Of a stretch of DNA of 64,000 nucleotides, positions 35,859 to 44,944 are shown piece after piece (position 1 is the first letter of the stretch; the number at the start of each line of letters is the position of its first letter). The notes below the pieces were generated by a model. It made no database searches. It saw only the letters and a program-made list of their open reading frames with translations, and had not been told where the DNA came from. The position numbers and the translations under genes were made by a program. Where the stretch lies: NCBI RefSeq assembly GCF_025949695.1, contig NZ_JAPDFL010000001.1:1925501-1989500 (forward strand). Reading direction: 5' to 3'. Origin of the DNA: Pararhodobacter zhoushanensis (lineage in GTDB: Bacteria; Pseudomonadota; Alphaproteobacteria; Rhodobacterales; Rhodobacteraceae).

Positions 35859-38288
35859 ATGCCCCTGCCAACGCATGCCCGTGTGGTGATTATTGGCGGG
35901 GGCATTTCGGGCTGCTCCGTCGCCTATCATCTGGCCAAGGCGGGCTGGACGGACATTGTTCTGCTGGAACGCAAGCAGCTGACCTGCGGCACCACATGGC
36001 ACGCCGCCGGGCTGATCGGCCAGCTGCGCGGTTCGCTGAACATGACCCGCCTCGCCAAGTATTCGGCAGACCTCTACGTCCGGCTCGAAGCCGAGACCGG
36101 CATCGCCACCGGGATGCGCCAGACCGGCTCGATCAGCGTGGCGCTGACGCAAGCCCGGCGCGAGGAACTCTACCGCTCGGCCGCGCTGGCCCGCGCCTTT
36201 GACGTGGCGGTGGACGAGATCAGCCCGGCGCAGGTCAAGGCGATGTACCCGCATCTCAATGTCGGCGATGTGGTCGGCGCGGTGCATCTGCCGCTCGACG
36301 GGCAATGCGATCCCGGCAACATCGCGCTGGCGCTGGCCAAGGGCGCGCGGATGCGCGGCGCGCAGGTGTTTGAGGGCGTGAAGGTCACAAAGGTGCTGGA
36401 CGACGGCACGCGGGTCACCGGCGTCGCCTATGAGGCGGGGGGCGAGGCCGGGGTGATCGCCTGCGAGCATGTGGTCAATTGCGGGGGTATGTGGGGGCGC
36501 GATCTGGCGGCTCAGTCGGGTGTCACGCTGCCGCTGCACGCCGCCGAGCATTTCTATCTGGTGACCGAACCGATCGAAGGCCTGGGCCGTCTGCCGGTGC
36601 TGCGCGTGCCCGATGAATGCGCCTATTACAAGGAAGACGCAGGAAAAATGATGCTGGGGGCCTTCGAGCCCAAGGCAAAACCCTGGGGCATGGCGGGTAT
36701 CCCTGAGGATTTCTGCTTCGACAGTCTGCCCGAGGATTTCGAGCATTTCGAGCCGATCCTGGGGCTGGCGATGAACCGCATGCCGCTGTTTGAAAAAGCC
36801 GGGATCCACACGTTCTTTAACGGTCCCGAAAGCTTTACGCCGGATGATCGCTACTACCTTGGGCCCGCGCCGGAACTGGGCAACTACTGGGTCGCGGCGG
36901 GGTATAATTCGGTGGGGATCGTGTCGTCCGGCGGGGCGGGGATGGCGCTGGCGCATTGGATGACTGAAGGCGAAGCGCCGTTTGATCTGTGGGATGTCGA
37001 CGTCCGCCGCGCGCAGCCGTTCCAGCGCAACCGGCGCTATCTGAAGGAGCGGGTGACCGAGACGCTGGGCCTGCTCTATGCCGACCACTTCCCCTACCGG
37101 CAGGTCGAAACCGCGCGCGGTATCCGTCGCTCGCCGCTGCACGCGCATCTGGCCGCGCGCGGCGCGGTGTTTGGCGAGGCGGCGGGATGGGAGCGCGCCA
37201 ACTGGTTCGCCAAGCCGGGGCAGGAACGGGAATACCGCTATGCCTGGGGGCCGCAGAACTGGTTTGGCAACCAGAAGGCCGAGCATCTGGCGGTGCGCGA
37301 CGGGGTCGGGCTGTTCGACATGACCTCGTTCGGCAAGATAAGGGTCGAGGGGCGCGATGCCTGCGCGTTCCTGCAACGGCTCTGCGCCAATGACGTGGAT
37401 GTCGCCGCGGGGCGGATTGTCTATACGCAGATGCTCAACGACCGGGGCGGGATCGAAAGCGATCTGACCGTCACACGCCTGTCCGAGAGCGCCTTCCTGC
37501 TGGTCGTCCCCGGCGCGACCCTGCAGCGCGATCTGGCCTGGTTGCGGCGGCATGTCGGCGATGCCTTTGCCGTCATCACCGACGTGACGGCGGGCGAGGC
37601 GGTGCTGTGCCTGATGGGCCCGCAGGCGCGCGTGGTGCTGGCGCGGGTCAGCCCGGCGGCGCTGGACAATGACGCTTTCCCCTATGCCACCGCGCAGGAG
37701 ATCGAGCTGGGCCTTGGTCTGGCCCGCGCGCACCGGGTGTCGTACGTGGGCGAGCTGGGCTGGGAGCTGTATGTCAGCACCGATCAGGCCGCGCATGTGT
37801 TCGAGGCGCTGGTCGAGGCAGCGCCGGAGATGGTGCTTTGCGGTCTGCACGCGCTGGATAGTTGCCGCATAGAGAAGGGCTTTCGCCACTGGGGCCATGA
37901 CATCACCGATGAGGACCACGTGCTTGAGGCCGGGCTGGGATTTGCGGTCAGGACGGCCAAGGGCGACTTCATCGGCCGCGACGCGGTGCTGCGCAAACGC
38001 GAGGCCGGGCTGACCCGCCGGATGGTGCAGTTCCTGCTCAGCGACCCTGCCGCGATGGCCTATCACAACGAACCGATCTGGCGTGACGGGCGCATCGTGG
38101 GGACGGTGAGTTCGGGCAATTACGGCCATGCGCTGGGGGCCTCGGTTGCCATGGGCTACGTGCCCTGCGTGCCGGGCGCGGATGTGCTGGCCGGGACTTA
38201 TGAGATCGACATTGCCGGGCGGCGGGTGGCGGCGAGGCCGTCGCTGGTGCCGCTCTATGACCCGACGGCGGTGCGCGTTCGGATGTGA
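35859..38288 (+). CDS. dimethylglycine dehydrogenase-like FAD oxidoreductase/GcvT fusion
   Basis: 809 residues from the ATG at 35859 (GAGGTG upstream); a GTG nine bases earlier is possible. FAD motif [22 protein letters not shown], covalent-flavin His in [14 protein letters not shown] domain to about 390, then linker and GCV_T domain with [23 protein letters not shown] and a C-terminal barrel ending [11 protein letters not shown]. It is a paralogue of the 32407 protein, intact here. It should oxidise an N-methylated glycine (dimethylglycine, sarcosine or similar) with formation of 5,10-methylene-THF. A repeat element follows the stop directly. Confidence 0.9.
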   Translation: MPLPTHARVVIIGGGISGCSVAYHLAKAGWTDIVLLERKQLTCGTTWHAAGLIGQLRGSLNMTRLAKYSADLYVRLEAETGIATGMRQTGSISVALTQARREELYRSAALARAFDVAVDEISPAQVKAMYPHLNVGDVVGAVHLPLDGQCDPGNIALALAKGARMRGAQVFEGVKVTKVLDDGTRVTGVAYEAGGEAGVIACEHVVNCGGMWGRDLAAQSGVTLPLHAAEHFYLVTEPIEGLGRLPVLRVPDECAYYKEDAGKMMLGAFEPKAKPWGMAGIPEDFCFDSLPEDFEHFEPILGLAMNRMPLFEKAGIHTFFNGPESFTPDDRYYLGPAPELGNYWVAAGYNSVGIVSSGGAGMALAHWMTEGEAPFDLWDVDVRRAQPFQRNRRYLKERVTETLGLLYADHFPYRQVETARGIRRSPLHAHLAARGAVFGEAAGWERANWFAKPGQEREYRYAWGPQNWFGNQKAEHLAVRDGVGLFDMTSFGKIRVEGRDACAFLQRLCANDVDVAAGRIVYTQMLNDRGGIESDLTVTRLSESAFLLVVPGATLQRDLAWLRRHVGDAFAVITDVTAGEAVLCLMGPQARVVLARVSPAALDNDAFPYATAQEIELGLGLARAHRVSYVGELGWELYVSTDQAAHVFEALVEAAPEMVLCGLHALDSCRIEKGFRHWGHDITDEDHVLEAGLGFAVRTAKGDFIGRDAVLRKREAGLTRRMVQFLLSDPAAMAYHNEPIWRDGRIVGTVSSGNYGHALGASVAMGYVPCVPGADVLAGTYEIDIAGRRVAARPSLVPLYDPTAVRVRM

Positions 38289-38293
38289 CGAAG

Positions 38294-38385
38294 CCGGGGG
38301 GCTGCTCGCCCCCGGACCCCCTCGCCCAAGGGGGCGCAGGCGCCCCCTTGGGAAACCCCCGTTCAAAAGATGCGTATTTTCAGCA
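38294..38385 (-). repeat. intergenic palindromic repeat, copy C
   Basis: Inverted relative to copies A and B: GGGGGGCTGCTCGCCCCC, then a CAAGGGGGCGCAGGCGCCCCCTTG palindrome, then GGAAACCCCCGT. It starts six bases after the flavoprotein stop and ends near the MttB-like gene start. It may be a 3'-end structure for the upstream mRNA. Confidence 0.65.
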
Positions 38386-38403
38386 AGATGAAGGAGTTGC
38401 GCG

Positions 38404-39951
38404 ATGACGGATGATGTGTGCGCGCCCGCAAAGGCACGGCGGAGCGGGGGGCGCGGGGCGCGGGTTGCGCTGCGCGCGGCTCCTCTGGAAGAGATGCTGC
38501 GTCCGGTACGGGCGGGGATGTCGGGCGGGCAGTACAACCCGCTGAGCGCGGCTTCGGTTCAGCGCATCCATGAGGCGGCGCTGCAGGCGCTGGAAGTCAT
38601 CGGGCTGGCCAATGCACCGCAGTCGGGCATCGAGATCATGACGCGGGCCGGGGCCATTCTGGGCGGTGACGGGCGGCTGCGCTATCCGCGCGCGCTGGTC
38701 GAGGACATGCTGGCCAAGGCGGCGCGCGGCATCACCCTGCATGGCCGCGACCCGCGCCACGATCTGCATCTTGAGGGCACGCGGGTGCATTACGGCACGG
38801 CGGGCGCGGCGGTGCATGTGGTCGATCTGGAGACCAACACCTACCGCGACTCGACCGCGCAGGATCTGCATGACGCGGCGCGGCTGGTGCACCATCTGGA
38901 CAATGTGCATTTCTTCCAGCGGATCTGCGTGTGTCGCGATGTGATCGACAATTTCGACATGGATATCAACACGCTCTACGGTGCCTTGGCGGGGACGACC
39001 AAGCATGTCGGCACCTCGTTCAGCGATCCGGCGCATGTGGCGGGGTGTTTTGAGCTGCTGCACATGGTGGCAGGCAGCGAGGCGGCCTGGCGCGCGCGGC
39101 CCTTCGTGAGCAATTCCAACTGCTTCGTTGTCCCGCCGATGAAATTCGCCGAGGAAAGCTGCATCACCATGGAGGCCTGTATCCGCGCGGGCATGCCGGT
39201 GCTGCTGCTGTCTGCCGGGCAGGCCGGCGCGACCAGCCCCGCACCGATTGCCGCCACCATCGTGCAGGCAGTGGCCGAATGTCTGGCGGGGGTGGTCTAT
39301 GTCAACGCCATGGCGCCAGGCCATCCGGCGGTGTTTGGCACCTGGCCCTTCGTCAGCGATCTGCGCACGGGGGCGATGTCGGGCGGCAGTGCCGAGCAGG
39401 CGCTGCTGACGGCGGGTTGCGCGCAGATGCACCGCTTCTACGGTCTGCCGGGCGGGGCGGCGAGCGGCATTTCCGACAGCAAGCTGCCTGACATGCAGGC
39501 GGGATGGGAGCAGGGCATCACCAATACGCTGGCCGGGCTGGCCGGGCTGAACCTGTGCTATGAGGCGGTGGGCATGCATGCCTCATTGCTGGGGTTCAGC
39601 TTTGAGTCGATCACGTTGGGGGATGATCTGCTGGGGCAGGCGCTCAGATGCGTGCGCGGCATTGATGTGACCGACGATTCGGTCTCGCTGGAGGTGATGA
39701 AAGAGGTCTGTCTGGGCGGGCCGGGGCATTATCTGGGCACCGATCAGACCCTGAAACTGATGCAGACCGAATACATCTATCCGGCAGTTGCCAACCGGAT
39801 GAGCCCCAAGGAATGGGGCGAGGCGGGGCGGCCGATGCTGCTGGACGCGGCCAAGAAGCGCACGGCGGATATTCTGGCGCGGGCGCCCAGCCAGATTGAC
39901 CCGGCCACGGACCAAGCGGTGCGCAGCCGGTTCAACATTCACTTCACCTGA
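38404..39951 (+). CDS. trimethylamine methyltransferase family (MttB-like, non-pyrrolysine) protein
   Basis: 515 residues, COG5598-type. The TIM barrel carries TYRDSTAQDLHDAARLVHHLDNVHFF, GTTKHVGTSF, FVSNSNCFVVPPMKFAEE and GAASGISDSKLPDMQAGWEQG. There is no in-frame TAG, so no pyrrolysine; relatives without it include glycine betaine:corrinoid methyltransferase. It should move a methyl group from a quaternary or tertiary amine to a corrinoid protein. No corrinoid-protein gene is visible in the window, so that partner lies elsewhere. AAGGAG lies nine bases before the ATG. Nearby demethylases and MtgA-type enzyme fit a methylamine or betaine role. Confidence 0.88.
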   Translation: MTDDVCAPAKARRSGGRGARVALRAAPLEEMLRPVRAGMSGGQYNPLSAASVQRIHEAALQALEVIGLANAPQSGIEIMTRAGAILGGDGRLRYPRALVEDMLAKAARGITLHGRDPRHDLHLEGTRVHYGTAGAAVHVVDLETNTYRDSTAQDLHDAARLVHHLDNVHFFQRICVCRDVIDNFDMDINTLYGALAGTTKHVGTSFSDPAHVAGCFELLHMVAGSEAAWRARPFVSNSNCFVVPPMKFAEESCITMEACIRAGMPVLLLSAGQAGATSPAPIAATIVQAVAECLAGVVYVNAMAPGHPAVFGTWPFVSDLRTGAMSGGSAEQALLTAGCAQMHRFYGLPGGAASGISDSKLPDMQAGWEQGITNTLAGLAGLNLCYEAVGMHASLLGFSFESITLGDDLLGQALRCVRGIDVTDDSVSLEVMKEVCLGGPGHYLGTDQTLKLMQTEYIYPAVANRMSPKEWGEAGRPMLLDAAKKRTADILARAPSQIDPATDQAVRSRFNIHFT

Positions 39952-39957
39952 TGCCGT

Positions 39958-40368
39958 TCAGCGCGAGATCAGGACCGAGCATTGCGCGTGCCGAACGACA
40001 CGGGCGGCGGTCGAGCCGATGAAATAGTCGCTCAAGCCCGGACGGTGCGAGGCGATCATGATCAGATCGGCCCCGGTGTCATCGGCGCATTGCAGGATCT
40101 GGCTGGCTGCCGCGCCGGTGCGGATCTCGGTCTGGATCGCGCTTGATTTGCCGTCAGAGAGCAGCGCCAGCTCGACCTTGGCCTCGGCCTGACGGCGGTC
40201 GTTCAGGTCGCGCGGCAGTTCGGCGGCGATATAGGTCGGCACATCCTCGAGAACGTGCAGCAGGCGGATCACGCCGCCGTCGTCCAGCAGCTGTTCGGCC
40301 TTTGCGATCAGGGCCTTGCCTGCCTCGCCATGGCTCAGGTCGACGGCGACGATGATGTTGGTGTACAT
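39958..40368 (-). CDS. universal stress protein (UspA family)
   Basis: 136 residues. IIVAVDLSHGEAGKALIAKA at the N-terminus and ADLIMIASHRPGLSDYFIGSTAARVVRHAQCSVLI at the C-terminus are the Usp fold signature; the SHRPG...GSTA segment is the nucleotide loop of ATP-binding members, though its spacing differs from the strict G-2-G-9-G motif. Role in stress survival is only family-level. It is convergent with the MttB-like gene (six bases between stops) and downstream of the Pr6Pr gene. Confidence 0.88.
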   Translation of the reverse strand: MYTNIIVAVDLSHGEAGKALIAKAEQLLDDGGVIRLLHVLEDVPTYIAAELPRDLNDRRQAEAKVELALLSDGKSSAIQTEIRTGAAASQILQCADDTGADLIMIASHRPGLSDYFIGSTAARVVRHAQCSVLISR

Positions 40369-40398
40369 GATGTTGCTCCGTATTCGCGTGTGAGGGAC

Positions 40399-41040
40399 TT
40401 ATAGCGCGGGCGGTGACGGCCTGCGTTGATCTGGGTCAAGGCCGCGCATCAGCCGGGCGATGCCCAGCAGGACCAGCCCGCCAAGCGCAAAGGCCACGCA
40501 GAGCCCGACGATGTTCAGCGCGACCTGCGCCACGCCATACTGCCCGAGGTCGAGAAAGAAATACGGATAGATCCCGTCGCTCTGTCCGCGCACCAAAGCA
40601 TAGAGGCAATAGGCCACCGGCCAGATCAGCCAGACGGGCAGCATCCGCAGGCTCAGCGCCTTGCCGCCCCAGATCAGCCACCACAGGACGGCACCCAAGG
40701 GCACCAGCGTGTGATAGCCCAGATCGGTCCAGAAATCGGGTCCGGTCAGAGGCGTGTCGGGGACCAGCAGCGTGTGATAGATGCCGCCGACCATGGCGAT
40801 GGACAAAACGATTCCCGCCAGCCAACCGTCACCGGGACGCCGCCCCAGCGCGATCAGCGCGAAGGCGATACCGGTCACCCCGTTGGTCAGAATGGTAAAG
40901 AACCGCACCAGCACCCACAGGCGGGCCAGCACGCTGCCCAGTTCGGGCTGCGCGCCCATGATCAGAAGCTGCCCGTAGATCGAGGCGAAAGCGATCAGCG
41001 CAATCAACGCGGCGGCGGCGCGGGCGAGGGGCGGTGTCAT
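40399..41040 (-). CDS. Pr6Pr family membrane protein
   Basis: 213 residues with six predicted membrane helices. FFTILTNGVTGIAFALIALG and the YHTLVPLGAVLWWLIWGGK block match the Pr6Pr (FAR-17a/AIG1-like) family of bacterial membrane proteins of unknown activity. It diverges from the LysE-type exporter across about 112 bases. Confidence 0.78.
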   Translation of the reverse strand: MTPPLARAAAALIALIAFASIYGQLLIMGAQPELGSVLARLWVLVRFFTILTNGVTGIAFALIALGRRPGDGWLAGIVLSIAMVGGIYHTLLVPDTPLTGPDFWTDLGYHTLVPLGAVLWWLIWGGKALSLRMLPVWLIWPVAYCLYALVRGQSDGIYPYFFLDLGQYGVAQVALNIVGLCVAFALGGLVLLGIARLMRGLDPDQRRPSPPAL

Positions 41041-41152
41041 GGGAACCTCCGGTCTGACACCAGAAGGATAGCGGCTTTTCGGCGGAAATCACGTCAGGAT
41101 TGCACGGCGCGAGAGATCGCGACAGACTGCGGGCAACGCAGGGAGAGCTTCT

Positions 41153-41767
41153 ATGGATATGATGTCTATATCGGTGTTTGCGCTGGCCTTGATGGTGGCG
41201 GCGGGCACGCCCGGTCCCAGCATTGGGGCGCTGGTGTCGCGGGTGCTGGCGCGTGGCTGGCGCGATGTGCTGCCCTTCGTGGCCGCGATGTGGCTAGGCG
41301 AGGTGGCGTGGCTGCTCGCCGCGCTGGCCGGGCTGACCACATTGGCGCAGAGCTTCCATCTGGCTTTTGTGGTGCTCAAATGGGCGGGTGTTGCCTATTT
41401 GGTCTGGATGGCAGTGCAGATGTGGCGCGCGCCGGGGCAGGCGGGTGAGGGGGCGCTGCCGCGTCGCGGCTCGGCGTGGTCAATGTTCGGCGCGGGGCTG
41501 GCGGTGACGCTGGGCAACCCCAAGATCATGGTGTTCTATCTGGCGCTTTTGCCGACGCTGGTCGATCTGCGGGCGACGGGCTGGGGCGAGGCGGCGGTGC
41601 TGGCCGGGGTGACGCTGGTCACGCTGGCCGTGGTTGATCTGGGATGGATCGCGCTGGCGCAGCGGGCGCGCGCCTTGCTGCGCACGCCGCGCGCGGTCAG
41701 GCTGACGAACCGGGCCAGCGCGCTGGTTATGGGCGGCGCGGCGGCGGCGATCGCGGCCAAGGCCTGA
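41153..41767 (+). CDS. LysE family amino-acid exporter
   Basis: 204 residues with about six membrane helices. AAGTPGPSIGALVSRVLARGW is the family's N-terminal signature and GNPKIMVFYLALLPTLVD the central one. The LysE/RhtB group exports amino acids and derivatives; the substrate is unknown. GGGAGAG precedes the ATG. A terminator for the opposite gene follows its stop. Confidence 0.88.
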   Translation: MDMMSISVFALALMVAAGTPGPSIGALVSRVLARGWRDVLPFVAAMWLGEVAWLLAALAGLTTLAQSFHLAFVVLKWAGVAYLVWMAVQMWRAPGQAGEGALPRRGSAWSMFGAGLAVTLGNPKIMVFYLALLPTLVDLRATGWGEAAVLAGVTLVTLAVVDLGWIALAQRARALLRTPRAVRLTNRASALVMGGAAAAIAAKA

Positions 41768-41775
41768 GCGCAGGG

Positions 41776-41806
41776 GAAAAAGGGCAGCCCCGGCGGGCTG
41801 CCCCTG
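41776..41806 (-). terminator. rho-independent terminator of the methyl-THF methyltransferase operon
   Basis: GGGCAGCCC and GGGCTGCCC (41782-41790 and 41795-41803) with loop CGGC; on the minus strand the stem is followed by T5 then C. It lies eight bases past the stop of the 41814 gene. Confidence 0.8.
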
Positions 41807-41813
41807 AGATGGA

Positions 41814-42794
41814 TCAGCCGCGACCGCGACGCCCGCCGCGCCGGCCCGAGGCGGCGGCCGAGGCGGCAGCCGAGGCTTCGGCGAAGGTCGCGCCCTCTTT
41901 CATCGCTTCCAGCACTTTGGCCAGACGGATCCATTCACCGCCGTTGGAATCGTGGTTCATCAGCAGGTTGGCGGCGCGGATCGCCTCCATTTCCTGACTG
42001 CGGATCGGGTTCATGATGGCCGAGGTCATGCCCGCGCCCATCGCCATCGGCAGGAAGGCCGCGTTGATCCCGTGGCGGTTGGGCAGGCCGAACGAGATGT
42101 TCGACGCCCCGCAGGTGGTGTTCACGCCCAGCTCATCGCGCAGACGGCGCACCAGCGCGAAGACCTGATGCCCGGCGGTCGCCATGGCGCCGATCGGCAT
42201 CACCAGCGGATCGACGACGATGTCATGCGCGGGGATGCCGAAATCGGCGGCGCGTTCGACGATCTTCTTGGCGACGGCAAAGCGCACATCGGGATCGGTG
42301 GAGATCCCGGTGTCATCGTTCGAGATCGCCACAACCGGCACGTTGTATTTCTTGACCAGCGGCAGGACCATTTCCAGCCGGTCCTCTTCACCCGTGACCG
42401 AGTTCAAGAGCGGGCGACCGTTGCAGGCTTTCAGCCCGGCTTCCAGCGCGCCGGGGACCGAGCTGTCGATGCACAAGGGCACGTCGGTGATCGCCTGCAC
42501 GCGCTCGATCAGCAGCTTCATCAGCGGCGGCTCGACAAAGTTGTTGTCGGCATAGCGCGGGTCGCTGGCCATCTTGTTGGTGAACACCGCGCCCGAGTTG
42601 ATGTCGAGCACCGTCGCCCCGCAGATCACCTGTTCAAGCGCGTCCCGCTCGACGGTCGAGAAATCGTCAAGCTCCAGCTCGGCGGCCAGTTTCTTGCGGC
42701 CCGTGGGGTTGATGCGCTCGCCGATCACGCAGAAGGGCTCGTCAAAGCCGATGATGACGGTCTTGGTCGCGGATTCGAGGACGGTGCGGGTCAA
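41814..42794 (-). CDS. methyltetrahydrofolate:corrinoid methyltransferase (pterin-binding, MtgA/AcsE-like)
   Basis: 326 residues. The pterin-binding TIM barrel shows VIGERINPTGRKKL, ATVLDINSGAVF, LCIDSSVPGALEAGL, NSVTGEEDR and NTTCGASNISFGLPNR, as in MtgA, AcsE and MetH. The last 25 residues are an Ala/Arg/Gly-rich tail not present in core family members. It moves methyl between a corrinoid protein and THF. A TTG start is used, supported by AAGGAG seven bases upstream; the TTG overlaps the stop of the HAD gene. With MetF upstream it links corrinoid-bound methyl to the folate pool. Confidence 0.9.
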   Translation of the reverse strand: MTRTVLESATKTVIIGFDEPFCVIGERINPTGRKKLAAELELDDFSTVERDALEQVICGATVLDINSGAVFTNKMASDPRYADNNFVEPPLMKLLIERVQAITDVPLCIDSSVPGALEAGLKACNGRPLLNSVTGEEDRLEMVLPLVKKYNVPVVAISNDDTGISTDPDVRFAVAKKIVERAADFGIPAHDIVVDPLVMPIGAMATAGHQVFALVRRLRDELGVNTTCGASNISFGLPNRHGINAAFLPMAMGAGMTSAIMNPIRSQEMEAIRAANLLMNHDSNGGEWIRLAKVLEAMKEGATFAEASAAASAAASGRRGGRRGRG

Positions 42795-43456
42795 GGGGTA
42801 ACTCCTTCAAGGCTCGCCAGCAGCGGGGCCAGCGTGGGATCGGTGAAATCGGAAATCGTGTGGTGAGCACCCGCCGCCCGCAATGCGGCGTCGGACAGGG
42901 TCGAGCGCAGGCCGATCACCCGCGCCCCGGCAGCATGGGCGGCGCGGATGCCCGAGGGGCTGTCCTCGAACGCGAGGCAATCGGCGGGGGCGACGCCCAA
43001 AAGGGTTATCGCCTGCGCATAGGGGTCAGGATGCGGCTTGCCGCGCGCGCATTCCTCGCCGATGACCAGCACCTCGAACCGCGCCCGCTGGCCAATCGCG
43101 GCCAGCATCGCCTCGGCATTGAGCCGGTTGGCGTTGGTGACCACGGCCAGCCCGTATCCGGCGCGCTCGGCGTGATCCAGCACCGCACCCAGTCCCGGCA
43201 TGGCGGGAAACGGGCGGGGCAGGCGGCGGCGGAACTCGGCTTCCTTGGCGTCGGACAACGCCTGCGGATCGGCCTCACCGGGCAGGAACTCGGCGAAGAT
43301 ATCGACATTCAGGCGGCCGTGGACATGCGCCATGTAGAACGCCTCGTCCACCGCCAGCCCGCGCGCAGCCATCAGATCGGCAAAGACCGCGATATGGATC
43401 GGATCGGTGTGCAGCATCGTCCCGTCCAGATCGAAGAGCAAAGCCGCGCGCCGCAT
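42791..43456 (-). CDS. HAD family phosphatase (beta-phosphoglucomutase-like)
   Basis: 221 residues. Motif I is LLFDLDGTML (two aspartates), motif II is in VVTNANRLN, motif III Lys in GKPHPDPYAQA, and motif IV CLAFEDSPSGIRAA. The four-helix cap between motifs I and II is of the subfamily I type, as in beta-phosphoglucomutase and phosphoglycolate phosphatases. Located between metF-like and mtgA-like genes in one transcript; a role in repair of a folate-pathway metabolite is only a guess. The ATG at 43454-43456 lies four bases past the metF stop. Confidence 0.85.
   Translation of the reverse strand: MRRAALLFDLDGTMLHTDPIHIAVFADLMAARGLAVDEAFYMAHVHGRLNVDIFAEFLPGEADPQALSDAKEAEFRRRLPRPFPAMPGLGAVLDHAERAGYGLAVVTNANRLNAEAMLAAIGQRARFEVLVIGEECARGKPHPDPYAQAITLLGVAPADCLAFEDSPSGIRAAHAAGARVIGLRSTLSDAALRAAGAHHTISDFTDPTLAPLLASLEGVTP
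42802..42807 (-). promoter_or_regulatory. Shine-Dalgarno AAGGAG supporting a TTG start
   Basis: AAGGAG on the minus strand, then TTACCCC, then TTG at 42792-42794. The TTG overlaps the TGA of the HAD phosphatase gene, so both coupling and direct initiation are possible. Confidence 0.6.
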
Positions 43457-43460
43457 CCGG

Positions 43461-44375
43461 TCAGGCCGCCGCGCTGACGGGGGTCTGGCCGTGACGATGG
43501 GTCCATTCGGCGTTGGTCTTGATGCCGCCGAGCGGGAAGAAATGCACCGATTCAATGCCGAAACCGGGGTTGGCGGCCTTGTGCTCGGCCAGCTGGATCA
43601 GCAGCTCGTCCGGCTCATAGGGCAGCAGCAGCTTGGACACGTCCATCGCGCGTTTCTGCAAGACCTTCAGCGACGGGCCGACGCCGCAGGCTATGGCGAA
43701 TTTGATCAGCGTCTGCAGCTTGGCCGGACCCGCGATGCCGATATGCACCGGCAGATCGACGCCCGCTTTTTGCAGGTTGTTGACCCAGTCGATCACCGGG
43801 CCCGCGTCAAAGCAGAATTGCGTGGCCATGGCCATTTTCGCATCGGTACGTTGGGCAAAGGCGGTTTTCCAGCGCGCGGCTTCCATCACCATGCGGTCGG
43901 ATCCGTCGGGGTCGATGTCCTTGTTGCCCTCGGGGTGGCCCGCGACATGCAACCGCTCGAACCCGTCAAAGCAGCCCGATTCAAGCAATTGCATGGACGA
44001 GTTGAAATCGCCCAGCTGCTTTTGCGGGTTGCCGGCCAGAATCAGGCCCTGCTTGACGTCCGCCTCGCCCTTGTAGCGCGCCACCCAGTCGGCCAGCATC
44101 GCCTTGTCGGCGATGATGCGCGCGGGGAAATGCGGCATCGGCTCGTACCCCTCAGCGCGCAGGCGCTTGGCGGTCGCGGCCATTTCCTCGATTGGCGTGC
44201 CCTCGATATGGGCGATGTAGACGCGGGTGCCGGCGGGCAGCAGCGTGCGGAAATCGGGGATCTTTTCGGCGGTGCGCGGCATCACCTCGATCGAGTAGCC
44301 GTTCAGAAAAGCGGTTAGCGCGGCAGAGCCGGTCCGGGCAGGGGCGGCCTTGCGGCCAAAGGGGAACAGAGCCAT
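43461..44375 (-). CDS. metF: short methylenetetrahydrofolate reductase family protein
   Basis: 304 residues. FLNGYSIEVMPRTAEKIPDF, RVYIAHIEGTPIEEM, YEPMPHFPARII, VKQGLILAGNP, RLHVAGHPEGN and MATQFCFDAGPVIDW follow the MetF barrel with its flavin and folate contacts. This shorter form occurs in alphaproteobacterial methyl-transfer clusters. It would interconvert 5,10-methylene-THF and 5-methyl-THF. Order on the minus strand is PF13769-type protein, this gene, HAD, methyl-THF methyltransferase. The ATG at 44373-44375 starts MALFPFGRK. Confidence 0.85.
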   Translation of the reverse strand: MALFPFGRKAAPARTGSAALTAFLNGYSIEVMPRTAEKIPDFRTLLPAGTRVYIAHIEGTPIEEMAATAKRLRAEGYEPMPHFPARIIADKAMLADWVARYKGEADVKQGLILAGNPQKQLGDFNSSMQLLESGCFDGFERLHVAGHPEGNKDIDPDGSDRMVMEAARWKTAFAQRTDAKMAMATQFCFDAGPVIDWVNNLQKAGVDLPVHIGIAGPAKLQTLIKFAIACGVGPSLKVLQKRAMDVSKLLLPYEPDELLIQLAEHKAANPGFGIESVHFFPLGGIKTNAEWTHRHGQTPVSAAA

Positions 44376-44391
44376 GAGAGCCTCCCAGAGG

Positions 44392-44712
44392 TTAGCCACG
44401 CGCCGCCCACCCGTCATTGGCGATCAGCGCCTTGATTGCCTCTGCGTCGTAGTCCTGTTCCAGCTTGGCAGCCTCGGCGCGGGCGACCTGTTCCTGTTCG
44501 CCAGCGACATCATAGGGGTCGGCTTTGCGCCAATCGGCCATGTAGCTGTCGGCGTCGCGTGCGCCCACTTTCATCGCGCAGCGGTCGATGGCCTGCTCGA
44601 AGCGTTCGGGCAGCTGCACCTTGGCTGCACGGCGGCCTTTGCCGACGATGACCTGTGCGGGAATATCGCGCCAGAAGACGATGGTGACCGGCTGCATCGG
44701 GGCGTCTGACAT
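44392..44712 (-). CDS. small conserved protein, 'virulence factor' family (PF13769-like)
   Basis: 106 residues beginning MSDAPMQPVTIVFWRDIPAQVIVGKGRRAAKV. It matches what I know of the short alphaproteobacterial family labelled 'virulence factor', which has no demonstrated function. It is soluble and has no cysteine pair or obvious catalytic motif. It is the first gene of the minus-strand metF-HAD-mtgA group (16-base gap), a position seen often in roseobacters, so a link to methyl transfer is more sensible than virulence. The ATG at 44710-44712 is preceded by AGGAG. Confidence 0.75.
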   Translation of the reverse strand: MSDAPMQPVTIVFWRDIPAQVIVGKGRRAAKVQLPERFEQAIDRCAMKVGARDADSYMADWRKADPYDVAGEQEQVARAEAAKLEQDYDAEAIKALIANDGWAARG

Positions 44713-44886
44713 GGGGACTCCTGTAGGGGCGTTACGGCGCACTCTGGCCGGAACTGCGCGCAGCGGGCGCGCCGTTTTCGACCTTGCCGCAGCGGTAAGC
44801 GACCTGCCCGTGATAGCAGGTGCGGCGTGACAGGGGCCAGCCGTCGGGATGTGAAAAATCCTCAGCATCTTGATGCGGAAAACAAC

Positions 44887-44922
44887 AAAAGGCCCGCTCT
44901 CCTGTGCCGGAGAGCGGGCCCG
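44887..44922 (-). terminator. rho-independent terminator of the 44945 porin-like gene
   Basis: GGCCCGCTCTCC pairs perfectly with GGAGAGCGGGCC over a TGTGCC-type loop; on the minus strand the stem is followed by TTTTGTTGTTTT. Confidence 0.85.
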
Positions 44923-44944
44923 ATGTCAGCGCTGAAGCGTCAGA

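Noticed and set aside
35661..38537. A 958-codon open frame on the minus strand opposite the second flavoprotein
   Set aside because: It is antisense to a clearly conserved gene, is rich in Arg, His, Pro and Gln, and shows no family motif. Long antisense frames are expected from strong third-position GC.
38404..39951. Pyrrolysine-containing MttB
   Set aside because: The frame has no internal TAG, and there is no pylS or pylT in the window.
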